Positions 11,323-21,264 of a DNA stretch of 64,000 nt are shown piece after piece. The translations under genes and the position numbers were made by a program. How positions within the stretch are numbered: position 1 is the stretch's first letter; the number at the start of each line of letters is the position of its first letter. Below the pieces are notes generated by a model, which saw only the letters and a program-made list of their open reading frames with translations, searched no databases and was not told the origin of the DNA. Origin of the DNA: Bolinopsis microptera (lineage: Eukaryota > Ctenophora > Tentaculata > Lobata > Bolinopsidae); assembly GCF_026151205.1 (NCBI RefSeq), contig NC_087076.1, positions 20,826,828-20,890,827 of the forward strand, read 5' to 3'.

Positions 11323-11809
11323 AATTCGGATGGGAAAATAGTTTAGTTATTCTGGAGAAAAATGGTTTTTATAGATCAGTGTTGGTGAATTTATGCTTTT
11401 AAGCATGTTTAGAACATATGTAATAAAGCTTATTGAATGGGAAAAGCGAGCGACCGATTTCATTCTCGGTATCAATTTGCATTTGCGGACGGTTATTCAA
11501 ATTAATATCATTTAATTTTGTTTGGGAAAGAAAGACATATATATTACTTCATCTTGTTACATTTTTACACGGTAAGTTAAGAAAACCATCTCGTTATTTA
11601 AAAGTAGCCGTGTTCCTCCAAACCTACGACTTTAAGGAACTAAAAGTAGCTGTATTTCGCCGTTAACCTACACCTTATACTGTATACTTCATGATTGGGT
11701 CGTAATTCAAAAGCTAATTTGACAAGAACTAGAAGTGGGGCTCATTGGGTCACTTAACGCCACTTGCGTCACACTCACAGTGAAGGTATGTGTTTTCTGA
11801 TCTAGGAAC

Positions 11810-11962
11810 ATGTACCTTGCTCGGATATTAGATTATGAAAATATGTGGAATTCTAATAATATCGATCCAGGATTGTTCCGCAGAAGCAATATTAAGAGGT
11901 GCAAGGATCTCAAAGGAACTTTTAATAGAATTCAACAATCAAAAGGTCGTACTCGTATGTGA
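11810..11962 (+). pseudogene. Exon-like fragment with GLFRRSN motif, possibly RhoGAP-derived
   Basis: An open stretch of 50 codons reads MYLARILDYE, then NIDPGLFRRSNIKR and DLKGTFNR. It is preceded by an acceptor-like GATCTAG (ending 11804) and runs into a donor-like GTATGT at 11955. The pattern G[LI]FRRS followed by a helix recalls the arginine-finger region of RhoGAP domains, but one short motif is thin evidence. The same motif recurs on the minus strand at about 17158-17220 and 18045-18132 (EKPGVFRRSNI), so this is a conserved segment with several copies. It sits inside a transposon and has no visible neighbouring exons; I read it as a captured gene fragment. Confidence 0.35.
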
Positions 11963-12261
11963 TTTGCCTTGAGTCACAGCAAAGGTATGTGTTTATTGCC
12001 TTTACAATTAGGTTACCTGTCTGCAGGAGTAGGACTATATCAGTATATCTGTATAATATATAGTCCTAGTCCTACAGACTGGTTATCTAATTGTCCAGCC
12101 TTATTATCTGGTATTGAGAGCTCCCGCTTCCGAGCTCGTGTTGCAAAGGGGAGGCCTGCCTTCCGAGATTGCGTTACCAGGGGAAGCCTCGAGTCCCCTC
12201 GAGACTACGTACTGCTTGTAGATCGTTGATTTGATATATTACCCTTGGCGGCTTGGCTATA

Positions 12262-12396
12262 ATGTCTACTGCTAAACAGAAAACATCATCGGTCTGGTCA
12301 TACTACTCAGAGGAATGCGGAACCCCGTATGCACGTTGCAACAAGTGCTCAGTCAACTTGCAGCTTGCTGCTTACCTATCAGAATTTCAATTATGA
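12262..12396 (+). pseudogene. hAT transposase N-terminus, BED zinc finger remnant
   Basis: 44 codons from an ATG at 12262 include SSVWSYYSEECGTPYARCNK and CSVNLQLA. This is the first half of a BED-type zinc finger (S.VW.YF, then C..C), which begins most hAT transposases. The expected TSNL..HL..H half and the whole catalytic domain are missing; the frame stops after the finger's first half. Its position close to the right-hand end of the hAT element supports the superfamily assignment. Confidence 0.7.
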
Positions 12397-12692
12397 CTTT
12401 CATTTGGTTGAAAATTGTACGAAAATTAGCTAGAAATTATTCGAAAATTTAGGTGGGGCACGAGAACTGTTAGTTAGACTGTAAACACTATCTTATTGTG
12501 TGATTCCACATGATAATGACAAATATCTAAAAATAAGGATATAAATTTAAATTTTGCGGCATGTTCCGGCTGCCTTATATTTTACCCTCCAAACACCGGT
12601 TTTGGTCCGGCAGAATCCGGCTAACCGGATAGTAAATTGATATCCGGCAAGATCCGGTCCGGCAGCCAAAAGCCCATTCCGGTCAGTTCCTA

Positions 12693-13300
12693 TTTGAGAT
12701 GTTGGCACAAGATAACTTTTCTTGCAAAATAGTATGCATGAAAGTAAAAACTGGCCCGATTAGAAAATCATTGACACACCCTATTTTGGTTTTACTGTAC
12801 CAGGAAGTGTGACGGTAATATATGTAGTTTAGTTAAAAACTTTTAACTAAAATAACAAGTCTGTCAGTTTGATAAATATGAAAACCCTTAGCTTTAGTTA
12901 TCTGCTAGAGTTGCATACCAGATACCGGAGGTATAGGGCCTGTCGTGATAATATCTTATCGCTTAGGTTCCACCAGGATCTGGTAGTCCTCATAATTCTG
13001 CGGTCTCCATGTATCGTCATCTCGCACAACTCCTTAAGAATCTTAAGAGTTTGGCATGTGAAAATTTACAGCCTTCCAGACATTGATTGGGTTAACGAGG
13101 TGTCACCCCAAGTGGAAGTATTTCCCTCTACAAACTGTTGCCATATTTTACCAGGTTTACTACAGAAATCTTGTCCTTAATTCGATTTAACCCGGTATCT
13201 AGGTATGTGACTGAAAATTAAGGAGCTGCAATATTCTGGATAAAAAAAATTTCATCATGTCACTGTCGAGTATCGAACGATTGTCTAGTTTTGAGACGAA
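12693..13300. repeat. Interval holding a dispersed repeat (about 12934-13185)
   Basis: From TAGGGCCTGTCGTGATA at 12934 to about 13185 the sequence matches the left end of the element at 53816 and, inverted, its right end at 57343 (shared CATAATTCTGCGGTC, CTTTAAGAATCTTA-like, CAGCCTTCCAGACA, TTGGGTTAAC blocks). Here it appears as a solo end with no partner. The rest of the interval has no recognised feature. Confidence 0.65.
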
Positions 13301-14368
13301 TTTAGCGAACTGAGGATTAGAAAACGTAGTGCCGATAAAGTAGAACAAATTATACGAAAAACTTTTAATATTCAAAAAATAAACTACGTAGCTAGTTTCG
13401 CGTGACCCAAAGATTACAATTAATGTAATCATTGATTCAAGGTTCTTCCACCGTCAACATTGATTATTTGGCCAGTTAAGTACTGATTACTAATCACAAA
13501 GTCCACTGCATTCCCAATATCCTCCGCGCTCCCAGTTGCTTTAAGCGCAGTCTTGGCCACAACATCCCGTTTGTACTCCTCACCATGTTTCCCCTGGATC
13601 CAGGATATTGCTCCAGGACTGACCCCATTAACCCGTACTCCACTCCGTCCCAGCTCCAGAGCTGCAGACTGTGTCAAGGCTATCAGTGCAGCCTTGGATA
13701 CCGAGTAAGCGGTGTGATGTAGGAGAGGCCTGGTACCGTGAATATCACAGATGTTGACAACACAGCCTTTGTTGGGTGCAAGGTGCTTTGTTGCTGACTG
13801 GATGAGGAAGAAGGGGGAACTAAGGTTTGTCATCAAGATCTTGCTCCAAACCTGAGAGGAATAAATGGTTCGGTATTTACCAATCATAAAAGGGCATTTG
13901 AATTTATTCAATGATCAAAAATTCAGGGTTTTGGGCATGTATTATTACATCCTGTTGGTTTACAACAAGCAAAAATAGTAGCAAATCTAGACTTTTCAAA
14001 ACCAATTTTCTTGCTTTTTCGCCTATATATAATTATTTCTCTGCACGACCAACTTAACTAAATAAGCCTTAAATATAGTGTTAGTAGCAGAAAAGTTATA
14101 CCTCTTGATCGGTTGCAGAGAAGTGTGTCTGGTAGGAAAACAGAGCATTATTCACCAGCACATCTAATCTACCCCACGTTGAACAACAAGATCGACAACT
14201 TTTAGTGAGGTCTCCCCGGTGAAACAGAAAATCACCGGAACAGCGAAAGACTTGTCCACTCGTGGCATCATTCAAGAGTGCCGCGAGGTCATCAGCCTCT
14301 TCCTTTCCGTTACATAGTGGATGGCAATATTATAACCGTTACGGTGGAGTCATGTGGCGAGTGATCTA
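13300..14368 (-). pseudogene. Inverted, broken duplicate of the pteridine-reductase part of the fol gene
   Basis: This segment is the reverse complement of about 15980-17160. It keeps the same intron position and intron sequence. The second exon (13851 to 13429) is intact and almost identical to the functional copy: VWSKILMTNL, NICDIHGTRP, AYSVSKAAL, RVNGVSPGAI, NVDGGRTLNQ. The upstream exon part (about 14368 to 14104) is damaged: a 1-nt deletion after IAIHY shifts the frame and several codons differ. The FolB and FolK parts and the N-terminal half are missing, and no start is available. Because the intron is retained, it arose by DNA duplication and not retroposition. The partner at 16955-17085 carries about 120 bp absent here. 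Confidence 0.88.
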
Positions 14369-14369
14369 C

Positions 14370-14500
14370 CATCTTGCTAGACTAACGGAATCTTGGATTT
14401 CCGTGTTTTATAGACTGGCTGTGTCAGTCTGGATTTCCGTGTTTTATAGACTGGCTGTGTCATGACTCACACGGCTTGCTGTGTGCACGGCTTGCTGTGT
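14370..14500. repeat. Short tandem duplications
   Basis: A 34-bp unit containing GGATTTCCGTGTTTTATAGA and CTGGCTGTGTCA occurs twice in tandem (about 14392-14463), followed by two copies of CACGGCTTGCTGTGTG. The repeats lie between the inverted pseudogene and the fol gene. Confidence 0.7.
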
Positions 14501-14825
14501 GATGCTCAGTGATCACACCGCTCTCTGAATGAATCGTGCGATATTTGGTATCATACCTTTAATTTTGAATTCGCAACAAAAGCCGGTAGAATTCTACACT
14601 TATGTTGTTTCGGTATTAAGACCTTCGCTTTGCAAATTTAGTATTAATTTACATAATTGTTCACCGTTGACAAAGTCTTTAGCATACCAACTTATAATGA
14701 TTTGTACTTTTAGGTTGTAATTTTGGTTTCATTTCATTTCAATTTGTCCCATTTGGTTTTTTAACAACCAATTGTTATATTCTCCTAAGTAAAAGCACGA
14801 TGTTAATCATAACCACCTACTTCAG

Positions 14826-16917
14826 ATGGCAGATATTTTGGAAGTTAACAGTCTCCAAGTAAGGACACAAGTGGGATTCAGCCCCCACGAGCTGAACAAG
14901 CTCCAGGAGATCAATATCACATTCAAACTGTACACAGACACTTCAACAGCTGGGCAAACTGATGATATTCAACATGGTATCAACATCAAACCTGTCTGTA
15001 AAGAAATCATCAGCCACGTACAAGGAAAGAAATACGCGCTAATAGAGGCTATCGCTGAAGATGTCGCCTGTATCTGCTTACACAGTGGAGAAAACCTAAG
15101 GGTAGATGTGAAGATTGAGAAACCGAACGCTATCCGTTTCTCCAAGTTTTCAGCGGTCACCATCAGTCGGGTGCTATCAGATCTACCCTCATATGACGTC
15201 ATCATCTCCATCGGTTCAAACATTGAGCCTGCAATAAATGTTCCGGTAGCATTACGACAAATCTGTCAACGTGTTGGTCCTATTTCTAATATTTCAAAGT
15301 GCTACCAAACGCCAGCCATCGATTCTTCATGTTCCGAAGACAAGAAAGGGGGCAGTTTCTATAATGTTGCTGTAGAGGTTTCAACTCATTTCAACCAAGT
15401 AAAGCTGAAAGATGAGCTTTTGAGGATAGAAGATGATATGGGACGTGTTCGAGATTTGAATGACAAGTTCGCGCCACGCTGTATAGATCTGGACATATTG
15501 TTCCAGGCGAGTAGCACTCCTGCTAGTGGAGCTCAGACTTGGCTAGACGTGAAGGATATTAAACGGTTTCCTCACGTCACAGTTCCAATATCTGATATCA
15601 AACCACACTTCAAAAGTGATGCCACGGCTGGAGCGTCCATTCTTTTGCTGGCTCAGCAGCTTACTAAGTTACGTGTTCCTTAGGATTACTTCCCGCAAAT
15701 TGAGCTTGAAATTCCTGAAGGGGAATTCGGAAAGGCAACTGATGCTTGTGTAAATGAACCTGGTGTAAAACTTAATGGTTGTATCCAACAGAAGGCATGC
15801 AGCAATGATGAAAATACCGCCGATAATAAAAAAGAAAATATTAAGACACCCAAAAACAATCTGAGCGCCTCCTCCTACAAAACAACAAATGAGCTGTCAT
15901 CATGTGACACCATCAGCAAACAATCCAGTAACAAAGTAGCTCTCGTTACGGGGGGTGCCAGCAAGATTGGAGCTCACCTCAGCCACAGACTCCACCGTAA
16001 CGGATATAATATTGCCATCCACTACTGTAACGGAAAGGAAGTGGCTGATGACCTGACGGCACTCTTGAATGATGCTCGAGAGGACTCTGCTATCGCTGTT
16101 CAGGCTGATTTCTCTGCTTCACCCGGGGAGACCTCACTAAAAGTTGTCGAACAAGTTGTTCAACAGTGGGGTAGATTAGATGTGCTGGTGAATAATTCCT
16201 CTGTTTTCCACCAGACACCCATCACTGCAACCGATCAAGAGGTATAACTATTCTGCTACTTACACAATATTAAAGGCTTATTTAGTTAATTGGTCGTGCA
16301 AGAGAACTAATTATATATAGGCGAAAAAGCAAGAAAATTGGATTTGCCCAAAAGTCTAGATTTGCTACTATTTTTGCTTGTTGTAAACCAACGGGATGTA
16401 ATAATACATGCCCAAAACCCTGAATTTTTGATCATTGAATAAATTCAAATGCCCTTTTATGATTGGTAAATACCGAACCATTTATTCCTCTCAGGTTTGG
16501 AGCAAGATCTTGATGACAAACCTTAGTTCCCCCTTCTTCCTCATCCAGTCAGCAACAAAGCACCTTGCACCCAACAAAGGCTGTGTTGTCAACATCTGTG
16601 ACATTCACGGTACCAGGCCTCTCCTACATCACACCGCTTACTCGGTATCCAAGGCTGCACTGATAGCCCTGACACAGTCTGCAGCTCTGGAGCTGGGACG
16701 GAGTGGAGTCCGGGTTAATGGGGTCAGTCCTGGAGCTATATCCTGGATCCAGGGGAAACATGGTGAGGAGTACAAACGGGATGTTGTGAGCAAGACTGCG
16801 CTTAAAGCAACTGGGAGCGCGGAGGATATTGGGAATGCAGTGGACTTTGTGATTAATAATCAGTACTTAACTGGCCAAATAATCAATGTTGACGGTGGAA
16901 GGACCTTGAATCAATGA
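14826..16917 (+). CDS. FolB-FolK fusion followed in frame, after one TAG, by a pteridine reductase (PTR1/FolM) domain
   Basis: Exon 1 (14826-16241) and exon 2 (16495-16917) join in phase 0 across a 253-nt GT-AG intron. Residues ~1-117 are dihydroneopterin aldolase-like (EVNSLQVRTQVGFSPHE, then the conserved Lys in KIEKPNAIRFSK). Residues ~120-285 are HPPK-like: DVIISIGSNIEPAINVPVAL, FYNVAVEV, GRVRDL, and PRCIDLDILF with the two metal-binding Asp. Codon 286 (15681-15683) is TAG; the same frame then continues open for 326 codons. After a polar linker (~287-370) comes a short-chain reductase: VTGGASKIG, SAIAVQADFS, VLVNNSSVF, NICDIHGTRP, AYSVSKAAL (catalytic Asp, Tyr, Lys), RVNGVSPGAI. These are steps of pterin/folate synthesis (aldol cleavage of dihydroneopterin, pyrophosphorylation, pterin/dihydrofolate reduction), which animals normally lack. 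The FolB-FolK frame alone (14826-15683, 285 aa) looks complete. An acceptor-like TTCAG directly precedes the ATG. No dihydropteroate synthase is seen. Confidence 0.85.
16242..16494 (+). other. Spliceosomal intron within the reductase domain
   Basis: The donor is GAG|GTATAA and the acceptor TTCCTCTCAG|GTT; removal restores the DQEVWSKILMTN reading across the reductase. The inverted copy carries the same intron. This argues that the gene is resident in a eukaryotic genome and not a bacterial contaminant. Confidence 0.85.
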
Positions 16918-17149
16918 TTACATTAATTGTAATCTTTGGGTCACGCGAAACTAGAGAAATGATTTTAAAATTCGTTACTTTGACTTGCATCGCACTAAAG
17001 TGACAGATTGAATTTGATATTTTATTGTTTTTTTACTGTGACAATCAAAATATCAATTGGTCTGATTATGTATGTAAGCAGTTTAGTTGCTATTTTATTT
17101 TTTGAATATTACAAGTTTTTCTTATAATTTGTTCTACTTTATCTGCACT

Positions 17150-18132
17150 ACGTCGGATGAGATCCAATTGCCTCGTAATATTGCTTCTGCGGAACACTCC
17201 TGGCTTCTCAATACTCCGTCCCCAGAAAAATTTGTGAAACGAAAAGTCTAACTGATAGTGCTGATTACTGATTAGTGCACCGGTCCTGCTAGGTTCAAGC
17301 TGGAACTGTAACTTTCCTCCTTGAACTCATAGTTACCTCCTGACGTGACCTCTTCGGTTATGTGATTGATGTAATTAATCGAAGCTTTTTTACAATTTGT
17401 AAACCGTGAATGAATGGGAAAAGCGAGCGACCGATTTCATTCTTGGTATCATTTTGCATTTGCAGACGGTCAATCAAATTGATATCATTTCCTTTTGTTT
17501 GGGAAAGAGAGACCCTGACAGCGGTCCACTCTATACCCATGATTATGGGTTTTGGTCAAATACCCAATCGATTTCTCAGGACAAACAAATAAAATCAAAT
17601 GTCGTATCGCGATTTATTTGATTTCATTTTAAATTGTTGGCATAGAGTTTACTGTTTTATTAGAAATTTCTTTGAAAGAATCAACAGAAGTTGAAATTGC
17701 AGTACGTTGTTTTTTATAAAGTAGAGAGCAGTTAGAATTTGTGTTACCTGGACAATTAGATTACCAGTCTGCAGGACTGGTAATACTTATATACAGATAT
17801 ACTGATATATTCCTACTCCTGCACTCCTGCAGACTTTGAAACTTTGAAAGAATCAACAGCAGTTGAAATTGCAGTACGTTGTTTTTTATAAAGTAGAGAG
17901 CAGTTGGAATTTGTGATACCTGGACAATTAGATTACCAGTCTGTAGGACTGCAGTACTACTTATATACAGATATACTGATATATTCCTACTCCTGCACTC
18001 CTGCAGACTGGTGGCTTTTAATTGAATTTCACGATCAAAAGGTCGGATGAGATCCAATTGCCTCGTAATATTGCTTCTGCGGAACACTCCTGGCTTCTCA
18101 ATACTCCTTCCCCGGAAAATTACAAAGATCAA
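17150..18132. repeat. Repeat cluster sharing segments with the hAT interior
   Basis: Three kinds of match are seen. Sequence at 17406-17520 matches 11433-11533 directly (GGGAAAAGCGAGCGACCGAT, TTTGTTTGGGAAAGA). About 17158-17220 and 18045-18132 are near-identical to each other and, inverted, match the GLFRRSN fragment at 11830-11910. A ~185-bp unit is tandemly duplicated (about 17645-17833 and 17839-18012; GTACGTTGTTTTTTATAAAG in each) and its tail matches 12015-12095 inverted. On the minus strand the two GVFRRSNI fragments read EKPGVFRRSNITRQLDLIR. No complete gene is present. Confidence 0.7.
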
Positions 18133-18149
18133 ACTAATTATATGACGCA

Positions 18150-19570
18150 GTATAAGTTATATAAACTGGTGCTGGAAGGTGAGCAATACGGCTAATGAAA
18201 AACTTATAGTTATATAGTCTTGTAAAAGATGGAAATGGATCGAAGAATGTATGAAATGAAAGGACGCTGTGAGAATGAATGTTTCTTAAGATAACACAGT
18301 GGGGATCTGCTCAATAAATTAAAGATATGTACCTGTATTCTTAAAGAGAGTTCCCTTGATAGATGTTTTATGGATAAAAAGAATGCTGTGTGAAAATATC
18401 AGGAGGTGACCGGGACATGATTTCAGGCCTGACCGGGACCGGGACCGGGATACAAAATGTGACTTGACCGGGACCGGGATAGCTCAAAATTGAGATTATC
18501 AATTTACCGGGACCGGGACCGGGATGAAAAATGTGACTTGACCGGGACCGGGATAGCTCAAAATTGCCAATCCCGGTACCGGGATTCCCGGTACCGGGAA
18601 TTCCGGTCGATTACTGGTTAATTCATGATCATAATTTATTACTCAAACTTGTTTAACAATTTTAAACATTGTTGTATTTGGCTCAGAGGATGTTTAAAGA
18701 TGAAATTCACAATGAATGAAAGGAAAAACTTAAAATCACAGTGAATGAAATTATGTATAAGATCCCGGTCAAAATCCCGGCAAATTTGAGTGATTTACCG
18801 GGACCGGGACCAAGAATCCCGAATTAACCGGGACCGGGACCGGACCGGGATCATAAATAAATAAATCAGCATTTGACCGGGACCGGGACCGGGACCGGGA
18901 TAGCTCAAAATTGCCAATCCCGGTCACCTCCTGGAAAATATGAATAGACAGATATGAATAATTTAAAAGAAAGATAGGCTTCAAATGGTGCTGGAGGATA
19001 GGTTATCAAGTTATCCTGGAGTAGCATCTTATGATGATTGATATGAACTGACACATAAGTGCAATGACAGGTTGACTGGACGACACTAATTATGATAATG
19101 TAATAACATGATGAAGCCGCAAAACTGGAACTTAAAAATGTGAGCGAAAGAGTTGTTTTAAAACAATGCTGGAATATCGAACAAATATATGAATGTGTTA
19201 CCATGTGCCTTTAAGATAGCACATATTGAATCTGCGTAAATCTGCGTGTGAAAGAAGATACATATTAGTGTTCCCAGAGCGGGTTCCCAGGAAAGGTGGT
19301 TCAGAGATATTTAAAATAAATGTGTTAAAATGTGTAAAGAAAGATATGAATTATGATTAGATATCAAAGCAGCAGTTAGCGGTGTTGGAGGATAGGTTGC
19401 CAAAATAATCAGGAGTAGACTCTTATAATGATTGATATGAACTGACACATAAGTTAAATGACTGGATGACTCGTAATATTATTTTGTAATGTTATGATGA
19501 AGCCGCAAGATTGAATTTTAAAGTTGTGAATGATAGAGTTGTCTTAAAACACCAGATTTTTTATTATGTT
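18150..19570. repeat. Diverged tandem repeat, units of roughly 330 bp
   Basis: Units near 18975-19300 and 19330-19570 share GATTGATATGAACTGACACA, ATGATGAAGCCGCAA and GAGTTGT.TTAAAAC in the same order. An earlier unit around 18160-18390 shares the AAGATA.CACA...ATCTGC part and is interrupted by the hAT-type element at 18400. No coding potential is seen. Confidence 0.6.
18400..18933. mobile_element. Non-autonomous hAT-type element, 534 bp, perfect 8-bp TSD
   Basis: Terminal inverted repeats CAGGAGGTGACCGGGA (18400-18415) and TCCCGGTCACCTCCTG (18918-18933) are perfect over 16 bp. An exact 8-bp direct repeat GAAAATAT flanks them (18392-18399 and 18934-18941). The CAG...CTG ends and 8-bp duplication are hAT hallmarks. 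The interior is built from clusters of ACCGGG motifs, most pointing away from one end and in the opposite sense near 18575-18600 (GGTACCGGGATTCCCGGTAC), with GATAGCTCAAAATTG repeated four times. There is no reading frame for transposase. The uneroded ends and TSD indicate recent insertion. Confidence 0.9.
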
Positions 19571-19880
19571 ACCAAATCTTCAACGGGGTCTTTGTTGTCT
19601 CTGTCGTAGTAGTTCCATTATGTTGTCTGGTATGACTTTTTCTTCGTTTTATTACGTCGTGTTACCATCCAAGATAGTATCTAAGGTTGCCTCAAAACAT
19701 AGTGCTAATACTTAGCCAATATCGCTCTCCAGTAACCATGTCATAGATTGCACAGAACATAGTGCAATCACAAGGCAAAAATGCGCTCTCTCCACTAATT
19801 ATAATTATATAGAGAGCCAGCTCGAAGAGCAGTAAAAATTGATATGTACAAAATTAGCAATTTGGAACTCAGATGTATAT
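19571..19880. other. Gene-free interval
   Basis: Low-complexity and AT-rich sequence. Two weakly similar segments around 19690 and 19755 (AACATAGTGC.AAT) suggest local duplication; nothing else is recognised. Confidence 0.45.
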
Positions 19881-21264
19881 ATAATAACATAAACCCGCCA
19901 CGCAAAGGGTTTATATAACAGATCATCCCGCGCTAGCGGGATGATCTGATAAACACATACGAGTGCGCGCAGCGCACGAGTTTTGTGTTAATATGTAATC
20001 CCGAAGCGCCAGCTGAGGGATTACATTTATTTAGCCCTGAGCGTGAAGTGTTTATGGATTATAATTATCTCCGGCGATTTCGACAAGGGATTTATACTTT
20101 AGAAGAATGTCAAACCGATCTGTCATAGTGGAGCAATAGCTTGAACGTTAGCAGGAACAAGAGCTGGAAGGAGAGCAAGCAAAACAATACTATTTTTAGG
20201 GCACGGACAAGGGTAGCTGGCTAGTCGCCAACTTCTCACGCCACGCGTTGGAGAAATTCCAAGAATTAGCTGCTTTGGCAACGTTCCCAGGAGTTTGCGT
20301 GTAAAAGAAGTGGACGGTTACGATGTTTCATATCACGTGGTGCGCTTTCGTGTCACGTGGTATAGACTCGGCGTATGCTATTGGTGGCACGTGGTACGCA
20401 CGTGACGCGCCCACGTGATCGCGCGTCTAACTGTTCTACTATTATCGAGTTCTAATCAGCAGTATCATTGATTATTGTAAGTCGGAGAATTGAATGATAA
20501 ACATCAGTTACGACTAAAAAGCGGGCCGGGTTTATACAAATTTCCGGGGCGGGATGATAATAACATAAACCCGCCACGCAAAGGGTTTATATAACAGATC
20601 ATCCCGCGCTAGCGGGATGATCTGATAAACACATACGAGTGCGCGCAGTGCACGAGTTTTGTGTTAATATGTAATCCCGAAGCGCCAGCTGAGGGATTAC
20701 ATTTATTTAGCCCTGAGCGTGAAGTGTTTATGGATTATAATTATCTCCGGCGATTTCGACAAGGGATTTATACTTTAGAAGAGAGTGATAAAATAGTTTT
20801 TATTTCAATCTGAATGTCAAACCGATCTGTCATAGTGGAGCAATAGCTTGAACGTTAGCAGGAACAAGAGCTGAAAGGAGAGCAAGCAAAACAATACTAT
20901 TTTTAGGGCACGGACAAGGGTAGCTGGCTAGTCGCCAACTTCTCACGCCACGCGTTGGAGAAATTCCAAGAATTAGCTGCTTTGGCAACGTTCCCAGGAA
21001 TTTGCGTGTAAAAGAAGTGGACGGTTACGATGTTTCATATCACGTGGTGCGCTTTCGTGTCACGTGGTATAGACTCGGCGTATGCTATTGGTGGCACGTG
21101 GTACGCACGTGACGCGCCCACGTGATCGCGCGTCTAACTGTTCTACTATTATCGAGTTCTAATCAGCAGTATCATTGATTATTGTAAGTCGGAGAATTGA
21201 ATGATAAACATCAGTTACGACTAAAAAGCGGGCCGGGTTTATACAAATTTCCGGGGCGGGATGA
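19881..21264 (+). repeat. Tandem duplication of a ~0.7-kb hairpin-rich unit with CACGTG cluster
   Basis: Unit one (19881-20556, 676 bp) and unit two (20557 to about 21264) are almost identical; unit two has a 31-bp insertion near 20785. Each begins with a hairpin of 11-bp stems GATCATCCCGC/GCGGGATGATC around GCTA, then GTGCGC-GCA-GCGCAC. Each also holds five CACGTG (E-box type) motifs within about 100 bp (about 20332-20417 and 21038-21124). Each ends with a CCGGGGCGGGATGAT block. No reading frame is conserved. It is either a non-coding transposon dimer or a duplicated regulatory block. Confidence 0.8.

Larger units (their letters stand above)
10220..12692. mobile_element. hAT-superfamily DNA transposon, 2.47 kb, with perfect 8-bp TSD
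   Basis: The element starts TAGGAACCGACCGGA and ends TCCGGTCAGTTCCTA, imperfect inverted repeats with the TAG...CTA ends usual for hAT elements. It is flanked by an exact 8-bp direct repeat TTTGAGAT (10212-10219 and 12693-12700), the hAT target-site length. Subterminal regions are dense in CCGG and GGATATCCGGC repeats at both ends, as expected for transposase binding sites. Inside are a BED-finger transposase remnant (12262-12396), an exon-like fragment (11810-11962), a nested 63-bp MITE and four copies of a short motif. There is no full transposase, so the element cannot mobilise itself. Confidence 0.88.

Noticed and set aside
14969-15223. Minus-strand 84-codon frame inside FolB
   Set aside because: Antisense shadow of the conserved FolB/FolK coding sequence.
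15617-15683. 67-nt intron with donor GTGATG ending at the TAG
   Set aside because: Its length shifts the frame and gives a stop within about 25 codons; only the 135-nt alternative keeps the frame.
14826-16917. Bacterial contamination or symbiont contig
   Set aside because: A GT-AG intron shared by two copies, and flanking hAT elements and eukaryotic genes, argue against it.
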